Shown here: positions 36,200 to 45,418 of the stretch, piece by piece | Layout of the letters: every line of letters begins with the position of its first letter | Position numbering within the stretch: the first letter of the stretch is position 1 | Origin: an uncultured beta proteobacterium | GTDB taxonomy: Bacteria; Pseudomonadota; Gammaproteobacteria; Burkholderiales; Burkholderiaceae_C | Direction of reading: 5' to 3' | Assembly (NCBI GenBank): GCA_903897925.1 | Contig: CAIUDG010000103.1 | Location: 1-52,077 of the forward strand | Length of the DNA stretch: 52,077 nt | Position numbers and translations under genes: made by a program | The notes under the pieces: generated by a model | Databases searched by the model: none | What the model was told of the DNA's origin: nothing | What the model saw: only the letters and a program-made list of their open reading frames with translations

Positions 36200-36293
36200 T
36201 AGTGCTGCAGCATATCCGAACAAACCCGATTTTCACGCATCTTCGTCAACTGTCGGAACAATGTGTCGCCAAAAGCTGTCGTGTGCGGACCAC

Positions 36294-36827
36294 TCAGCGG
36301 ATGAAGGCGGCGCCGGCAGCGTCCTTGGCGGAGAGCAGGGGCGCGTGGCCCAAGGATGGCCAGCGTATATCGAGCAGCGGGTCGTTCCAGACAATGCAAC
36401 GCTCGTGCTGCGGCGCATAGTAGTCCGTGGTTTTGTAGAGGAACTCGGCACTTTCCGATAGCACCAGGAAGCCATGTGCCAGGCCAGGCGGAATCCAGAA
36501 TTGGCGTTTGTTTTCGGCGCTGAGTATTTCGCCAACCCATTGGCCGTAGCTGGGCGAGTCGGGGCGGATGTCCACGGCGACGTCGAATACCTCGCCGTGT
36601 GTTACCCGCACCAGCTTGCCCTGGGGACGTTCAACCTGGTAGTGCAGCCCACGCAATACGCCTTGGGCCGAGCGTGAGTGGTTGTCCTGCACAAATCGGG
36701 CCTGCACCCCGGTGGCCTGTTCAAATACCTGTTGATTGAAGCTTTCATAGAAAAAGCCTCGGGCATCGCCGAAAACCCGGGGCTCCAGCAGCCAGACATC
36801 GGCAATGGCAGTTGGTGTAGCTTTCAT
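36294..36827 (-). CDS. rfbC: dTDP-4-dehydrorhamnose 3,5-epimerase
   Basis: RfbC (RmlC) is the third enzyme of dTDP-L-rhamnose synthesis. The 177-residue cupin has FYESFNQQVF, VQDNHSRSAQGVLRGLHYQ with the catalytic His, and the downstream VFDVAVDIR with GLAHGF. It is last in the rfbB-D-A-C unit; its start overlaps the rfbA stop (TAATG). Confidence 0.96.
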   Translation of the reverse strand: MKATPTAIADVWLLEPRVFGDARGFFYESFNQQVFEQATGVQARFVQDNHSRSAQGVLRGLHYQVERPQGKLVRVTHGEVFDVAVDIRPDSPSYGQWVGEILSAENKRQFWIPPGLAHGFLVLSESAEFLYKTTDYYAPQHERCIVWNDPLLDIRWPSLGHAPLLSAKDAAGAAFIR

Positions 36828-37726
36828 TAGTAGACTGCCTCTTTCAACAGGCGCAGCAGATACTGGCCATAGCCGGACTTGGCCAGCGGCCGCGCCAGCG
36901 CCTCGAGTTGGGCGGCGTCAATCCAGCCATGGCGCCAGGCAACTTCTTCGGGCGCGGCCACTTTCAGACCCTGGCGGTTTTCTATGGTGTAGATGAATTG
37001 GCTGGCTTCGAGCATGGATTCATGGGTGCCGGTGTCGAGCCAGGCGTAACCCCGCCCCATGGTTTGTACGTCCAGCGCACCTTGCTCAAGATAGAGCCGG
37101 TTCAGGTCGGTGATTTCGAGTTCCCCGCGTGCGCTGGGTCGAACCTGTTTGGCCAGTTCGACGACCTGTGCGTCGTAAAAGTACAAACCGGTGACGGCGT
37201 AGCGGCTTTTCGGGGCCGCTGGCTTTTCTTCCAGACTGATGGCATGGCCCTGGGCGTCGAATTCGACGACGCCATAGCGTTCCGGGTCGTTCACCGCGTA
37301 GGCGAAGACGGTGGCGCCGCTGGTCTTCTGGTTGGCATTTTGCAGCAGCGTGGCCAGGTCATGGCCGTAAAAAATGTTGTCGCCCAGGACCAGCGCGCTG
37401 GGCGCGCCAGCGAGAAATTTTTCACCGATCAGAAAGGCCTGGGCCAGGCCGTCGGGCGAGGGTTGCACCGCATATTCGATTTGGATGCCCCACTGTGTTC
37501 CATCGCCCAGCAGCTGTTCGAAACGCGGCGTGTCCTGCGGCGTCGAGATCACCAGAATTTCCCGAATGCCGGCCAGTAGCAGAACCGTCAGCGGGTAATA
37601 GATCATGGGCTTGTCGTAAATCGGCAGCAGTTGCTTGCTGACGACCTGGGTGGCCGGGTAAAGGCGGGTGCCGGAGCCGCCGGCCAGAATGATGCCCTTG
37701 CGTTGCTGCTGTGTTGTAGTGACCAT
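36827..37726 (-). CDS. rfbA: Glucose-1-phosphate thymidylyltransferase
   Basis: RfbA (RmlA) makes dTDP-glucose, the first step of the rhamnose route. The 299-residue protein has the nucleotide loop [11 protein letters not shown], then [25 protein letters not shown], and [22 protein letters not shown] 37726 is chosen because upstream residues are unlike the family; its ribosome binding site is weak. It begins 14 bases after rfbD. Confidence 0.96.
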   Translation of the reverse strand: MVTTTQQQRKGIILAGGSGTRLYPATQVVSKQLLPIYDKPMIYYPLTVLLLAGIREILVISTPQDTPRFEQLLGDGTQWGIQIEYAVQPSPDGLAQAFLIGEKFLAGAPSALVLGDNIFYGHDLATLLQNANQKTSGATVFAYAVNDPERYGVVEFDAQGHAISLEEKPAAPKSRYAVTGLYFYDAQVVELAKQVRPSARGELEITDLNRLYLEQGALDVQTMGRGYAWLDTGTHESMLEASQFIYTIENRQGLKVAAPEEVAWRHGWIDAAQLEALARPLAKSGYGQYLLRLLKEAVY

Positions 37727-37740
37727 GGTGTGTTGAAGTT

Positions 37741-38649
37741 TTATGGTTTCCCTGAAATTTCGTCGAGCATACGCGCAACGCCGGTTTGCCATTCTGGCAG
37801 ACGCAGTCCGAATGCCTGTGTCAGGCGGCTGCTATTCAAGCGGGAATTCAGTGGGCGGCGCGCCGCCGTTGGGTAGCTGCTGCTGGGGATGGCGGTCAGC
37901 TGTTGCGGGCCGGCTTTGAGCGCGACGCCCCGGGCCTGGGCCTGGGCCAGAACATAGCGGGCATAGCCGTACCAGCTGGTTTCGCCAGTGGCGGCACAGT
38001 GGTACAGGCCGGCCAGCGCTGGCGTTTGCATGGCGCTGCGAATCGCATGTGCCGCTACATCGGCGAGCAGTTCGGCAGAGGTGGGGGCGCCGATTTGGTC
38101 GTTGATCACGTTCAGGCTGTCCCGCTCGGCGGCCAGCCGCAGCATGGTTTTGGCAAAGTTGCCACCCCGTGCGCCATAGACCCAGCTGGTGCGCAGGATC
38201 AGGTGGCGTGCGGTACTGGCCACGGCTTGTTCGCCTTGCCACTTGCTGTGGCCATAGACATTCAGCGGCGCACAGGTGTCTGATTCGACCCAGGCGCGCG
38301 CGCCGCTGCCATCGAATACATAGTCTGTGGAGTAGTGCAGCAGCCAGCACTGCAGGCGGCTGGCCTCGTTGGCCAGCACTTGCGGCGCCAGTGCGTTGAT
38401 ACGCAGCGCCTGCTCCGGCTCGGCTTCGGCTCGGTCGACGGCGGTGTAGGCCGCTGCGTTGACGATCAGGTCGGGCGCCACCTGGCGCACGGTGCCGGCC
38501 AGGCCGTCCAGATCGCGCAGATCACCGCACAGACTCTGCGGATTGCGCTCGGACTGTGAGCACAGGGCGACCAGTTCGCCCAGGGGGCTAAGCGCACGTT
38601 GCAGTTCCCAGCCCACTTGGCCTTCGCGGCCCAGCAGCAGGATTTTCAT
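37741..38649 (-). CDS. rfbD: dTDP-4-dehydrorhamnose reductase
   Basis: RfbD (RmlD) reduces the last intermediate to dTDP-L-rhamnose. The 302-residue short-chain reductase has the Rossmann start [15 protein letters not shown], the [12 protein letters not shown] segment, the catalytic YSTDYVFDG and YGHSKWQGE (Tyr-x3-Lys). It overlaps rfbB by ATGA. In-frame codons upstream of 38649 lie within rfbB and are rejected. Confidence 0.96.
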   Translation of the reverse strand: MKILLLGREGQVGWELQRALSPLGELVALCSQSERNPQSLCGDLRDLDGLAGTVRQVAPDLIVNAAAYTAVDRAEAEPEQALRINALAPQVLANEASRLQCWLLHYSTDYVFDGSGARAWVESDTCAPLNVYGHSKWQGEQAVASTARHLILRTSWVYGARGGNFAKTMLRLAAERDSLNVINDQIGAPTSAELLADVAAHAIRSAMQTPALAGLYHCAATGETSWYGYARYVLAQAQARGVALKAGPQQLTAIPSSSYPTAARRPLNSRLNSSRLTQAFGLRLPEWQTGVARMLDEISGKP

Positions 38650-39713
38650 GGTGTGCTGCCGTACTGCTGGTTGAGCCAGTCGCGGTAAGCGCCGCTTTGC
38701 ACGTTCGCCACCCACTGGGGATGGTCCAGGTACCAGCACACGGTCTTGCGGATTCCGCTGGCGAAGGTTTCCGCTGGTTTCCAGCCCAGTTCGCGCTCGA
38801 TTTTGCTGGCGTCGATGGCATAGCGCCGGTCGTGGCCGGGGCGGTCGGTGACGTAGCTGATTTGTTCCTGGTAGGGCTTGCCGTCAGCGCGGGGCTTGAG
38901 TTCGTCGAGCAGGCTGCACACGGTATGGACGATTTCCAGGTTGGGCTTTTCGTTCCAGCCGCCGATGTTGTAGGTTTCGCCCGGGCGGCCGGCTTCGAGC
39001 ACACGCCGGATTGCGCTGCAGTGGTCCAGCACATAGAGCCAGTCGCGGATTTGCTGGCCGTCGCCATAGACCGGCAAGGCTTTGCCGGCTTGTGCGTTGA
39101 CGATCATCAGCGGAATCAGTTTTTCCGGGAAGTGGTAGGGGCCGTAGTTGTTGGAACAGTTGGTGGTCAGCACCGGCAGGCCGTAGGTGTGGTGGTAGGC
39201 GCGCACCAGATGGTCGCTGGCGGCTTTGCTGGCAGAGTACGGGCTGTTCGGTTCGTAGCGGTGGTTTTCGGTGAATGCCGGGTCGGTCTTGCCGAGCGAG
39301 CCGTAGACTTCGTCGGTAGACACATGCAGCAGGCGGAAGGCAGCTTGGGCATCGCTGTCCAGGGCGCCCCAATAGGCACGCACACATTCGAGCAGCTGGA
39401 AAGTGCCCTGGATATTGGTTTGGATAAATTCGCCCGGGCCGTGGATGCTGCGATCGACATGGCTTTCCGCGGCAAAATTCAGTACCGCGCGCGGCCGGTA
39501 CTGGGCCAGCAAGGCGCTGACGCAGGCGGCATCGCCGATGTCACCCTGGATGAATACATGCTTGGACTGCCCTTGCAGCGAGGACAGGTTTTCCAGATTC
39601 CCCGCATAGGTCAATTTGTCCAGGTTGATGATGGTTTCGTCGGACTGCGCTGCCCATTCCAGAACGAAATTGCTGCCAATAAAACCGGCGCCGCCGGTGA
39701 CCAGGAGGGTCAT
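38646..39713 (-). CDS. rfbB: dTDP-glucose 4,6-dehydratase
   Basis: RfbB (RmlB) converts dTDP-glucose to the 4-keto-6-deoxy sugar. The 355-residue extended SDR has [29 protein letters not shown] and [15 protein letters not shown] with the Tyr-x3-Lys pair. GAGGAAAA lies about 8 bases before ATG 39713. It is the first gene of the dTDP-rhamnose unit and diverges from the nucleotidyltransferase gene at 39862. Confidence 0.97.
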   Translation of the reverse strand: MTLLVTGGAGFIGSNFVLEWAAQSDETIINLDKLTYAGNLENLSSLQGQSKHVFIQGDIGDAACVSALLAQYRPRAVLNFAAESHVDRSIHGPGEFIQTNIQGTFQLLECVRAYWGALDSDAQAAFRLLHVSTDEVYGSLGKTDPAFTENHRYEPNSPYSASKAASDHLVRAYHHTYGLPVLTTNCSNNYGPYHFPEKLIPLMIVNAQAGKALPVYGDGQQIRDWLYVLDHCSAIRRVLEAGRPGETYNIGGWNEKPNLEIVHTVCSLLDELKPRADGKPYQEQISYVTDRPGHDRRYAIDASKIERELGWKPAETFASGIRKTVCWYLDHPQWVANVQSGAYRDWLNQQYGSTP

Positions 39714-39861
39714 GTCGATTTTCCTCAATTAAGACAGGCACATTGTCGCTCAGCGCGGTATTTGCAAAACCCACAAGTGGCGGGGCTGGGGCTGGCATTT
39801 ACACTCTAGCCACGCGAGCGAATAGCGAAGGCGCTTGAAAACCAATTTTCGGGGAAGAACA

Positions 39862-40965
39862 GTGGCAAAAGGAATGATTCTGGCCGCCGGGCAGGGTACG
39901 CGGGTGCGGCCGTTAACCAAGGACCTGCCCAAACCGATGGTGCCGATTCTGGGCAAACCGGTAATGGAGTACCTGATTGAGCACTTGGCGCGCCATGGCG
40001 TGCGCGAAATCATGGTGAATGTGGCTTACCACCACCAGCGCATTGAGCAGTATTTTGGCGACGGCAGCCGCTGGGGTGTGGAAATTGGCTATTCCTTCGA
40101 AGGCGTACGCGACCACGGTGACATCCTGCCCCGGCCCATGGGTTCGGCCGGGGGCATGCGCAAGATCCAGGACTTCAGCGGTTTTTTTGATGAGACCACC
40201 CTGGTTTTGTGCGGCGACGCGCTGATTGATCTGGACATCGGCGCCGCGCTCGCCGAACACCACGAGAAACAGGCGCTGGCCAGCATTGTCGGCGTTGAAG
40301 TTCCTCTGGCGGAGGTGTCTTCGTACGGCATTGTGGTGGCAGATGCCGCGGGGCGGATTGAGTCATTCCAAGAGAAACCCGAGCCTGCCGAAGCCCGCTC
40401 CACGCTGGCCAGTGCCGGTATTTATATTTTTGAACCGGCAGTGCTGGATCAGGTGCCGGCGAACCAGGTGTATGACATTGGCTCCGAGCTGTTCCCGCGC
40501 CTGGTTGCACAAAAGTTGCCTTTTTATGTGCAGAACCGGCCGTTTCACTGGATTGATATCGGACGTGTGTCCGACTATTGGTCGGTTTTGCAGCGGGTGC
40601 TCAAGGGCGCAGTGCCGGCCATGCCAATGCCTGGCAAGCAGGTGCGCCCCGGGGTCTGGGTCGGCTTGAATGTGCAGATTCCGTGGGACCAGGTGACCAT
40701 CGAGGGGCCGGTGTATATCGGTTCGGGGGTCCGGGTGGAAGCCGGCGCGCGGATTATTGGGCCGGCCTGGATCGGCCACGGCAGTGTCATTCGCGCTGGT
40801 GCGCGTATTACGCAAAGCATTGTTTTTGAATACACGCGCATTGCCGCGAATATGCATTTTCACGAAATGATTGTGTCGCGCCAGTATTGCGTCGACCGGC
40901 ACGGTGAGACCTTGTATAGCGGGGACGATTTGTCGCCCTTGCGCTGGGGTGATGCCCGCGCCTGA
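39862..40965 (+). CDS. Sugar-nucleotidyltransferase (mannose-1-P guanylyltransferase-like)
   Basis: The 367-residue protein has an N-terminal nucleotidyltransferase fold with AAGQGTRVRPLTKDLPKPMV and LCGDALIDLD, and a C-terminal left-handed beta-helix-like segment (IEGPVYIGSGVRVEAGARII). That layout matches type-I NDP-sugar pyrophosphorylases, often labelled mannose-1-phosphate guanylyltransferase. The GTG at 39862 is preferred because GGGAAG sits 6 bases upstream; a TTG at 39835 would add nine residues. It precedes manC by 55 bases, so it probably joins the same pathway, but the sugar is not certain. Confidence 0.85.
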   Translation: MAKGMILAAGQGTRVRPLTKDLPKPMVPILGKPVMEYLIEHLARHGVREIMVNVAYHHQRIEQYFGDGSRWGVEIGYSFEGVRDHGDILPRPMGSAGGMRKIQDFSGFFDETTLVLCGDALIDLDIGAALAEHHEKQALASIVGVEVPLAEVSSYGIVVADAAGRIESFQEKPEPAEARSTLASAGIYIFEPAVLDQVPANQVYDIGSELFPRLVAQKLPFYVQNRPFHWIDIGRVSDYWSVLQRVLKGAVPAMPMPGKQVRPGVWVGLNVQIPWDQVTIEGPVYIGSGVRVEAGARIIGPAWIGHGSVIRAGARITQSIVFEYTRIAANMHFHEMIVSRQYCVDRHGETLYSGDDLSPLRWGDARA

Positions 40966-41020
40966 TATACGACTCCCGATTTTCATTTTTCATTTTTTTA
41001 TTTGTGGCGGCGTTTAGCGT

Positions 41021-42469
41021 ATGTTGATTCAACCAGTGATTTTGTCGGGCGGCTCAGGCACCCGCTTGTGGCCTTTGTCGCGGGAAAAATACCCCAAACA
41101 GCTGTTGCCGCTGATGGGCGATGACTCCCTGCTGCAGGCCACGGTGCGCCGGGTGGAAGGTGTTGCCGGCGCCGAGATGGCGCCGCCCATGGTGGTGTGC
41201 AATGAGGAATACCGCTTTGTGATTGCAGAGCAGTTGCGTGTGATGGGCAAGCCGGGTCCGGTGGTGCTGGAGCCGGTGGGCCGCAATACCGCACCGGCAT
41301 TGACGCTGGCGGCCCTGGCGGCAAGCCGCGACGGCGCCGATCCGGTGTTGCTGGTGATGCCGGCCGACCATGTGATTGTGGATGTGGCGGCGTTTCAGGC
41401 GGCTGTGACGCGCGGCGCACAACTGGCGCAGCAGGGTGTGGTGGTGACCTTTGGCATTACGCCAGACGCGCCGGAAACCGGCTATGGCTACATTCAGGCC
41501 GGTGCCGAGTATGCGGCAGATGGCAGTCGGCGCATTGCGCGTTTTGTGGAAAAGCCGGATCTGGCGACCGCGCAGCAATACCTGCAGGATGGCAACTATT
41601 CGTGGAATAGCGGCTTGTTTGTGTTGCGTGCCTCGGTCTGGCTGACCGCGCTGGCGCTGTGTCGCCCGGATATTCTGCAGGCCTGCAAGGCGGCCTGGGC
41701 GCAAGGCAAGGTTGACGGCGAGTTCATGCGCGTGGAGCGGACGGCGTTTGCCGCCTGTCCTTCCGACTCGATTGACTATGCGGTGATGGAGCGCATCGCT
41801 GCGGGAGAGGGCAGCGCTGTAGCAGCCTTGCCGCAAGGGGTGGTGATTCCGCTGGCGGCAGGTTGGTCGGATGTGGGCGCCTGGGAAGCCCTGTGGCAGG
41901 TCTTGCCCAAGGATGCGCAGGGCAATGTGGCGCAGGGTGATGTGATGCTGCAGGACAGCCGCAATACGCTGGCGATGTCGGATGGACGGCTGATTGCCTG
42001 CGTTGGCGTGGATGACCTGATTGTGGTGGAAACCGCCGATGCGGTCTTGGTGGCGCACAAGGGGCATACGCAGGACGTGAAGAAAATTGTTGACCGCCTC
42101 AAGCAGGCCGGTCGGACCGAAGGACAAATTCACCGCAAGGTGTCACGGCCCTGGGGTTCGTACGACAGCGTTGACAACGGTGCGCGCTTTCAGGTCAAAC
42201 GCATCGTGGTCAATCCGGGTGCCTGCTTGTCTTTGCAGATGCACCACCACCGTGCTGAGCACTGGATCGTGGTCAGCGGTACGGCCAGGGTGACCAAGGG
42301 CGAGCAGATCTTTTTGTTGTCGGAAAACGAATCCACTTTCATTCCCCTGGGCACCACGCACCGCCTGGAAAACCCGGGCCGGGTGCCGCTGGAGATGATT
42401 GAAGTCCAGTCCGGGTCCTACCTGGGCGAGGACGATATCGTGCGTTTTGAGGATGTATACGGCCGCTGA
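41021..42469 (+). CDS. manC: Mannose-1-P guanylyltransferase / mannose-6-P isomerase
   Basis: This bifunctional type-II enzyme makes GDP-mannose from mannose-6-phosphate together with a phosphomannomutase, which is not in the window. The 482-residue protein has the GMP loop GGSGTRLWPLSREKYPKQLL, the second motif FVEKPDLATA, and a C-terminal cupin with the isomerase metal motif QMHHHRAEHWIVV. Length equals that of typical AlgA/ManC/XanB. The 55-base leader before it is T-rich with no clear terminator. Confidence 0.96.
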   Translation: MLIQPVILSGGSGTRLWPLSREKYPKQLLPLMGDDSLLQATVRRVEGVAGAEMAPPMVVCNEEYRFVIAEQLRVMGKPGPVVLEPVGRNTAPALTLAALAASRDGADPVLLVMPADHVIVDVAAFQAAVTRGAQLAQQGVVVTFGITPDAPETGYGYIQAGAEYAADGSRRIARFVEKPDLATAQQYLQDGNYSWNSGLFVLRASVWLTALALCRPDILQACKAAWAQGKVDGEFMRVERTAFAACPSDSIDYAVMERIAAGEGSAVAALPQGVVIPLAAGWSDVGAWEALWQVLPKDAQGNVAQGDVMLQDSRNTLAMSDGRLIACVGVDDLIVVETADAVLVAHKGHTQDVKKIVDRLKQAGRTEGQIHRKVSRPWGSYDSVDNGARFQVKRIVVNPGACLSLQMHHHRAEHWIVVSGTARVTKGEQIFLLSENESTFIPLGTTHRLENPGRVPLEMIEVQSGSYLGEDDIVRFEDVYGR

Positions 42470-43021
42470 AACCAAGCGCCCGGTCGCCGGTGCCGCAGAG
42501 TTACCTTGTTAGCGGGGGTGTTGTCGGGGCCGCAGGTTTTGGCGCGGCCCCGGTCACCGCGATGGTGATGGTAATGGTGACTGTGGCGGTCTGGGTTTCG
42601 CGGGGGGCCGCAACCGCCGGTGTGCTTGCTATAGGGGTGGGCGCCGGTTTGGCGGTACTTGCGGTGGCAGGGGGCGGCAGCGGGCTGGTGGCATGGGCAG
42701 GCGTCGGCGCGCTGGCTCTGCTGGTTGGTGGTGCTGGTGGGCGTGGCGCTATCGGTCTTGCCTGCGCTGCAAGCGGCATGGGTGGGCGCGGTGTACGCGG
42801 GGTGTCCATGGTGCTGTTTCCGTTGCTGGCGGTGCACTTATGTCGGCGATCGCACGGCGCGGGACCGCGCCTGGCGCGTTTGCAGTTGGTAGCAATGGAG
42901 GTGTTTCATGGCGCAGAATTCGGTTGGCATGGGCGCACAGTGTTGCTCTCAGCGCTGGCTGGCGTGGCAGGCAACTGTCTTGATCGACACAGTCGGCGCT
43001 ATTTGCTGCTGAAAACTGCGG
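42470..43021. other. 552-base stretch with no convincing gene
   Basis: The plus strand is strongly G-rich. Two competing readings exist. A plus frame from GTG 42490 runs past the MFS gene end and encodes Gly/Ala/Val-rich hydrophobic sequence. A minus frame (42809-42501) encodes a Pro/Ala/Thr-rich tract ending with TVTITITIAVTGAAPKPAAP, which resembles a linker. Neither has a clear start site or family match. The minus reading would lie downstream of the MFS gene. It may be a degenerate gene. Confidence 0.35.
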
Positions 43022-44230
43022 TCAGTATTTGCGGAAACTGCGCCATAGCATGAGGTCGTAAGTAATTTTCAGCAGGCCGCAGGCGAGCAGTGGCGCGGCC
43101 AGCAGGCCGGCACCCAGGAACATCGCCCCCACGACCGGACCGGCAGCGGAAGCCAGACTCTTTGGCACCAGGGTAAAGCTGGCGGCCGCAGCGCGTTCGG
43201 CCGGCGTAACGACGGACATGACGAAGGCGCTGCGCGCGGGTACGTCCATTTGCGACAGCAGCGCGCGCACGATCAGCAGACCGAGTGCCAGTGGCATGCT
43301 CGGCGTGAACGCGGCGGCGATCAGGCACAGGCTGGCCGGGATGTGGGTGACAACCATGGTGCGCAGCAAGCCCATGCGGCGCGCCAGCACCGGGGCCAGC
43401 AACTGCGAGGCAGCACTGCACAGGCCCGACCAGAAAAAGAACTGCCCGGCGGCGCCCAGCGCCATGTCAAAGCGCTGCAGCAGCCACAGGGCCAGCAAGG
43501 CATTGACGGTCAGGCCGCTGGCAAAAGAGTCGACGCAAAACAGTGCCGCCAGGCGAACCACCACAGCGCGCGATGCACCCAGGGGCGCCGGCATGTGCTG
43601 TGTGGGGTGGGGCGAGGCGGGCAAATTCCGGTAGCCCACGTAGAGCACGCAGCCGACCAGTCCATAGAGGACGAACATGCCGCGCAGGGTTTGCAGGCGT
43701 GTCACGCCAAGCCATGCCGCCAGGCCGTCTGGCCAGGCCGCCGCCAGGGCACCGAAGGCACTGAACAGTGCGCCCAGCAGTCCATAGCGTGCAAACAGAT
43801 GGGTGCGGCTGTCGGCCTGTGCGGCATCGGCCAGGCGCGCGTGTTCGAGTGGCAGAAAAACGCTGACATCGCCGGAACTCGGATTGAGGGTGCCCACAAA
43901 GGCAATCAGCAGCAGCGGCCAGAAGCTTGTGTTGGCGGCGAAAGCGAAGCCGGTGAGCGCCATCAGCAATGCTGCGCCGCTGAGCAGCCGTTGCTGCGCG
44001 ACCCGATGGCCCCAGGCTCCCAGCGCCAGGGTGGCCAGTGCCGAACCAAGCAAGGTGGCAGTCGCGAGTACGCCCACGGCCCAGCCGGGCAGTCCCAGTG
44101 CCAGCAGATAGGCCGGCAGCAATATCGCCACATAGCCATCGACAAAGGCGCGCAGCGCGCGCCCCTGGAGCAGGGGCCAGGCCCATGATCGGGTGCCGTG
44201 CGGCAATAACAGGGAGCGCAAAGTGTTCAC
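43022..44230 (-). CDS. MFS transporter
   Basis: The 402-residue protein has about 12 hydrophobic helices in two sets of six, with a central loop near residues 195-215. Motif-like segments include FVGTLNPSSGDVSVFLPLEH in the first half and MDVPARSAFVMSVVTPAERA in the second. I place it in the major facilitator superfamily, subfamily unknown. The start is GTG 44230; an in-frame TTG at 44281 is inside the divergent promoter region. Only 44 bases separate it from the divergent small membrane gene. Confidence 0.85.
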   Translation of the reverse strand: MNTLRSLLLPHGTRSWAWPLLQGRALRAFVDGYVAILLPAYLLALGLPGWAVGVLATATLLGSALATLALGAWGHRVAQQRLLSGAALLMALTGFAFAANTSFWPLLLIAFVGTLNPSSGDVSVFLPLEHARLADAAQADSRTHLFARYGLLGALFSAFGALAAAWPDGLAAWLGVTRLQTLRGMFVLYGLVGCVLYVGYRNLPASPHPTQHMPAPLGASRAVVVRLAALFCVDSFASGLTVNALLALWLLQRFDMALGAAGQFFFWSGLCSAASQLLAPVLARRMGLLRTMVVTHIPASLCLIAAAFTPSMPLALGLLIVRALLSQMDVPARSAFVMSVVTPAERAAAASFTLVPKSLASAAGPVVGAMFLGAGLLAAPLLACGLLKITYDLMLWRSFRKY

Positions 44231-44274
44231 CCGCCAAAGTATGCAGCCCGCGCAGATCGCCGACAATGTGCGCC

Positions 44275-44691
44275 ATGACAAATGCGCAAAATAACACCCT
44301 GGATTCTGGTTCGGTGCAGGCGATGCCTGCCGCAGTGCGGCAGGCGGTGTACGGAATGTGTGCCAGTTTGGCGATCGGACTGGCTTTCAACGTGTACCAG
44401 TTTGTTACCGTGGCAGACAGTGCCGGCCTGACCGATGTGTTGCTGACCGGATTGTTTGTGCTGGTTTCGGTGGCAATTTATTGGCAGATTGCACAGCGCC
44501 GCAATTGGGCCCGCATCGCCTATTTGCTGTTGACAGTTGCCTCCTACGGTTTGGGTGCCCTCGATCCCATGGGCATGTCCAAGGTCGATGTGATCGGTTT
44601 GGTATTGACCGCGCCCATTGATATTTTTGTAGTGGTGCGCCTGTTTGGCCCCACTGCCACGCATTGGTTTTTGCCAAAGCCCTTGCAGTAA
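44275..44691 (+). CDS. Small membrane protein with four helices, 138 residues
   Basis: The protein has an N-terminal soluble tail of about 22 residues followed by four hydrophobic segments (near 28-48, 55-72, 80-98 and 105-125), including VAIYWQIAQRRNWARIAYLL. It is not recognised as a named family. The pattern is like small uncharacterised membrane proteins with two pairs of helices. ATG 44275 lacks a clear binding site and ATG 44266 is an alternative. It diverges from the MFS gene and is followed by a hairpin at 44711. Confidence 0.65.
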   Translation: MTNAQNNTLDSGSVQAMPAAVRQAVYGMCASLAIGLAFNVYQFVTVADSAGLTDVLLTGLFVLVSVAIYWQIAQRRNWARIAYLLLTVASYGLGALDPMGMSKVDVIGLVLTAPIDIFVVVRLFGPTATHWFLPKPLQ

Positions 44692-44710
44692 ATCAGGGCT
44701 AATTGTCCGA

Positions 44711-44732
44711 CATCGCACGCAATCGTGCGATG
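44711..44732 (+). terminator. Hairpin after the four-helix membrane gene
   Basis: CATCGCACG and CGTGCGATG pair perfectly over 9 bp with a CAAT loop, 20 bases after the stop codon. The lack of a T run makes it a possible, not proven, terminator. Confidence 0.5.
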
Positions 44733-44818
44733 ACACGCAGCTACACCAGAACTAAGGTAACGCTTCTGCCGGACGGGGTCCGGTGCTGAAGTACCTGGGA
44801 TTCTGCTGAAAGTGCTGA

Positions 44819-45364
44819 ATGCTGCGCAAATTTTGCTCCACTGGTGTCACATTGATGATCGCGCAGGCGTTTGGCTGCGCGCTGGCTGCGTCGCCGCTGG
44901 AGCTGCCGGCCGGCGGCGCAGCCGACGGCCAGGGCGCCAACGCCGTGACGCAGGCGGCAGTGCAGCAGGGCATCATGACCTGTGCTGCGCGCATCAATCA
45001 TGTGACCAACTTTCTGGGTTATGCGCCGCCAATGGGGGTGCTGTTGATGGTGCCTCCAACATTGCCTGATCAGCACCTGGTGCCACTGGCAATGGAAGCC
45101 CCGTTGGGCAGTACTGATGGCCTGGCCTATGTGTCCGCCACTTTTGCGCCGAACCAGGCCAATGGCTGTGGTGCCGCGTACGAAGCGGTGGTGTACTGGC
45201 CAACGCCCTGCGACGCGGTGCAGGTCCGACAGTTTGCCGGTCTGAAAAAAGTGGGCTATTTGAAGACCGATATCGCCGTGCTTGACGGCGGTGTGGCGAC
45301 CAAAGTGTTTTTGCTGCCAGCTGGCGCTGGCTGTGTGTCGATAAAAAAAGAAATGGTGTTGTAG
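44819..45364 (+). CDS. Secreted Cys-containing protein upstream of the adhesins
   Basis: The 181-residue protein has a signal peptide (about 1-24, ending CALAAS) and no membrane helix after it. Mature cysteines are in IMTCAARINHV, NGCGAAYEAVVYWPTPC and AGCVSIKKE, suggesting disulphides in the periplasm. The segment DAVQVRQFAGL (from residue 132) resembles the neck motif of trimeric autotransporters. It ends 54 bases before the YadA-type gene, so cotranscription is likely. I believe related proteins occur next to similar adhesin genes in Burkholderiales, but I cannot name the family. A periplasmic helper for adhesin assembly is a reasonable guess. Confidence 0.75.
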   Translation: MLRKFCSTGVTLMIAQAFGCALAASPLELPAGGAADGQGANAVTQAAVQQGIMTCAARINHVTNFLGYAPPMGVLLMVPPTLPDQHLVPLAMEAPLGSTDGLAYVSATFAPNQANGCGAAYEAVVYWPTPCDAVQVRQFAGLKKVGYLKTDIAVLDGGVATKVFLLPAGAGCVSIKKEMVL

Positions 45365-45418
45365 TCAGGGGGCTTACGTCTATCCCGAGGCTGGGATGTA
45401 CTTCTTTTGGAACGCTCT

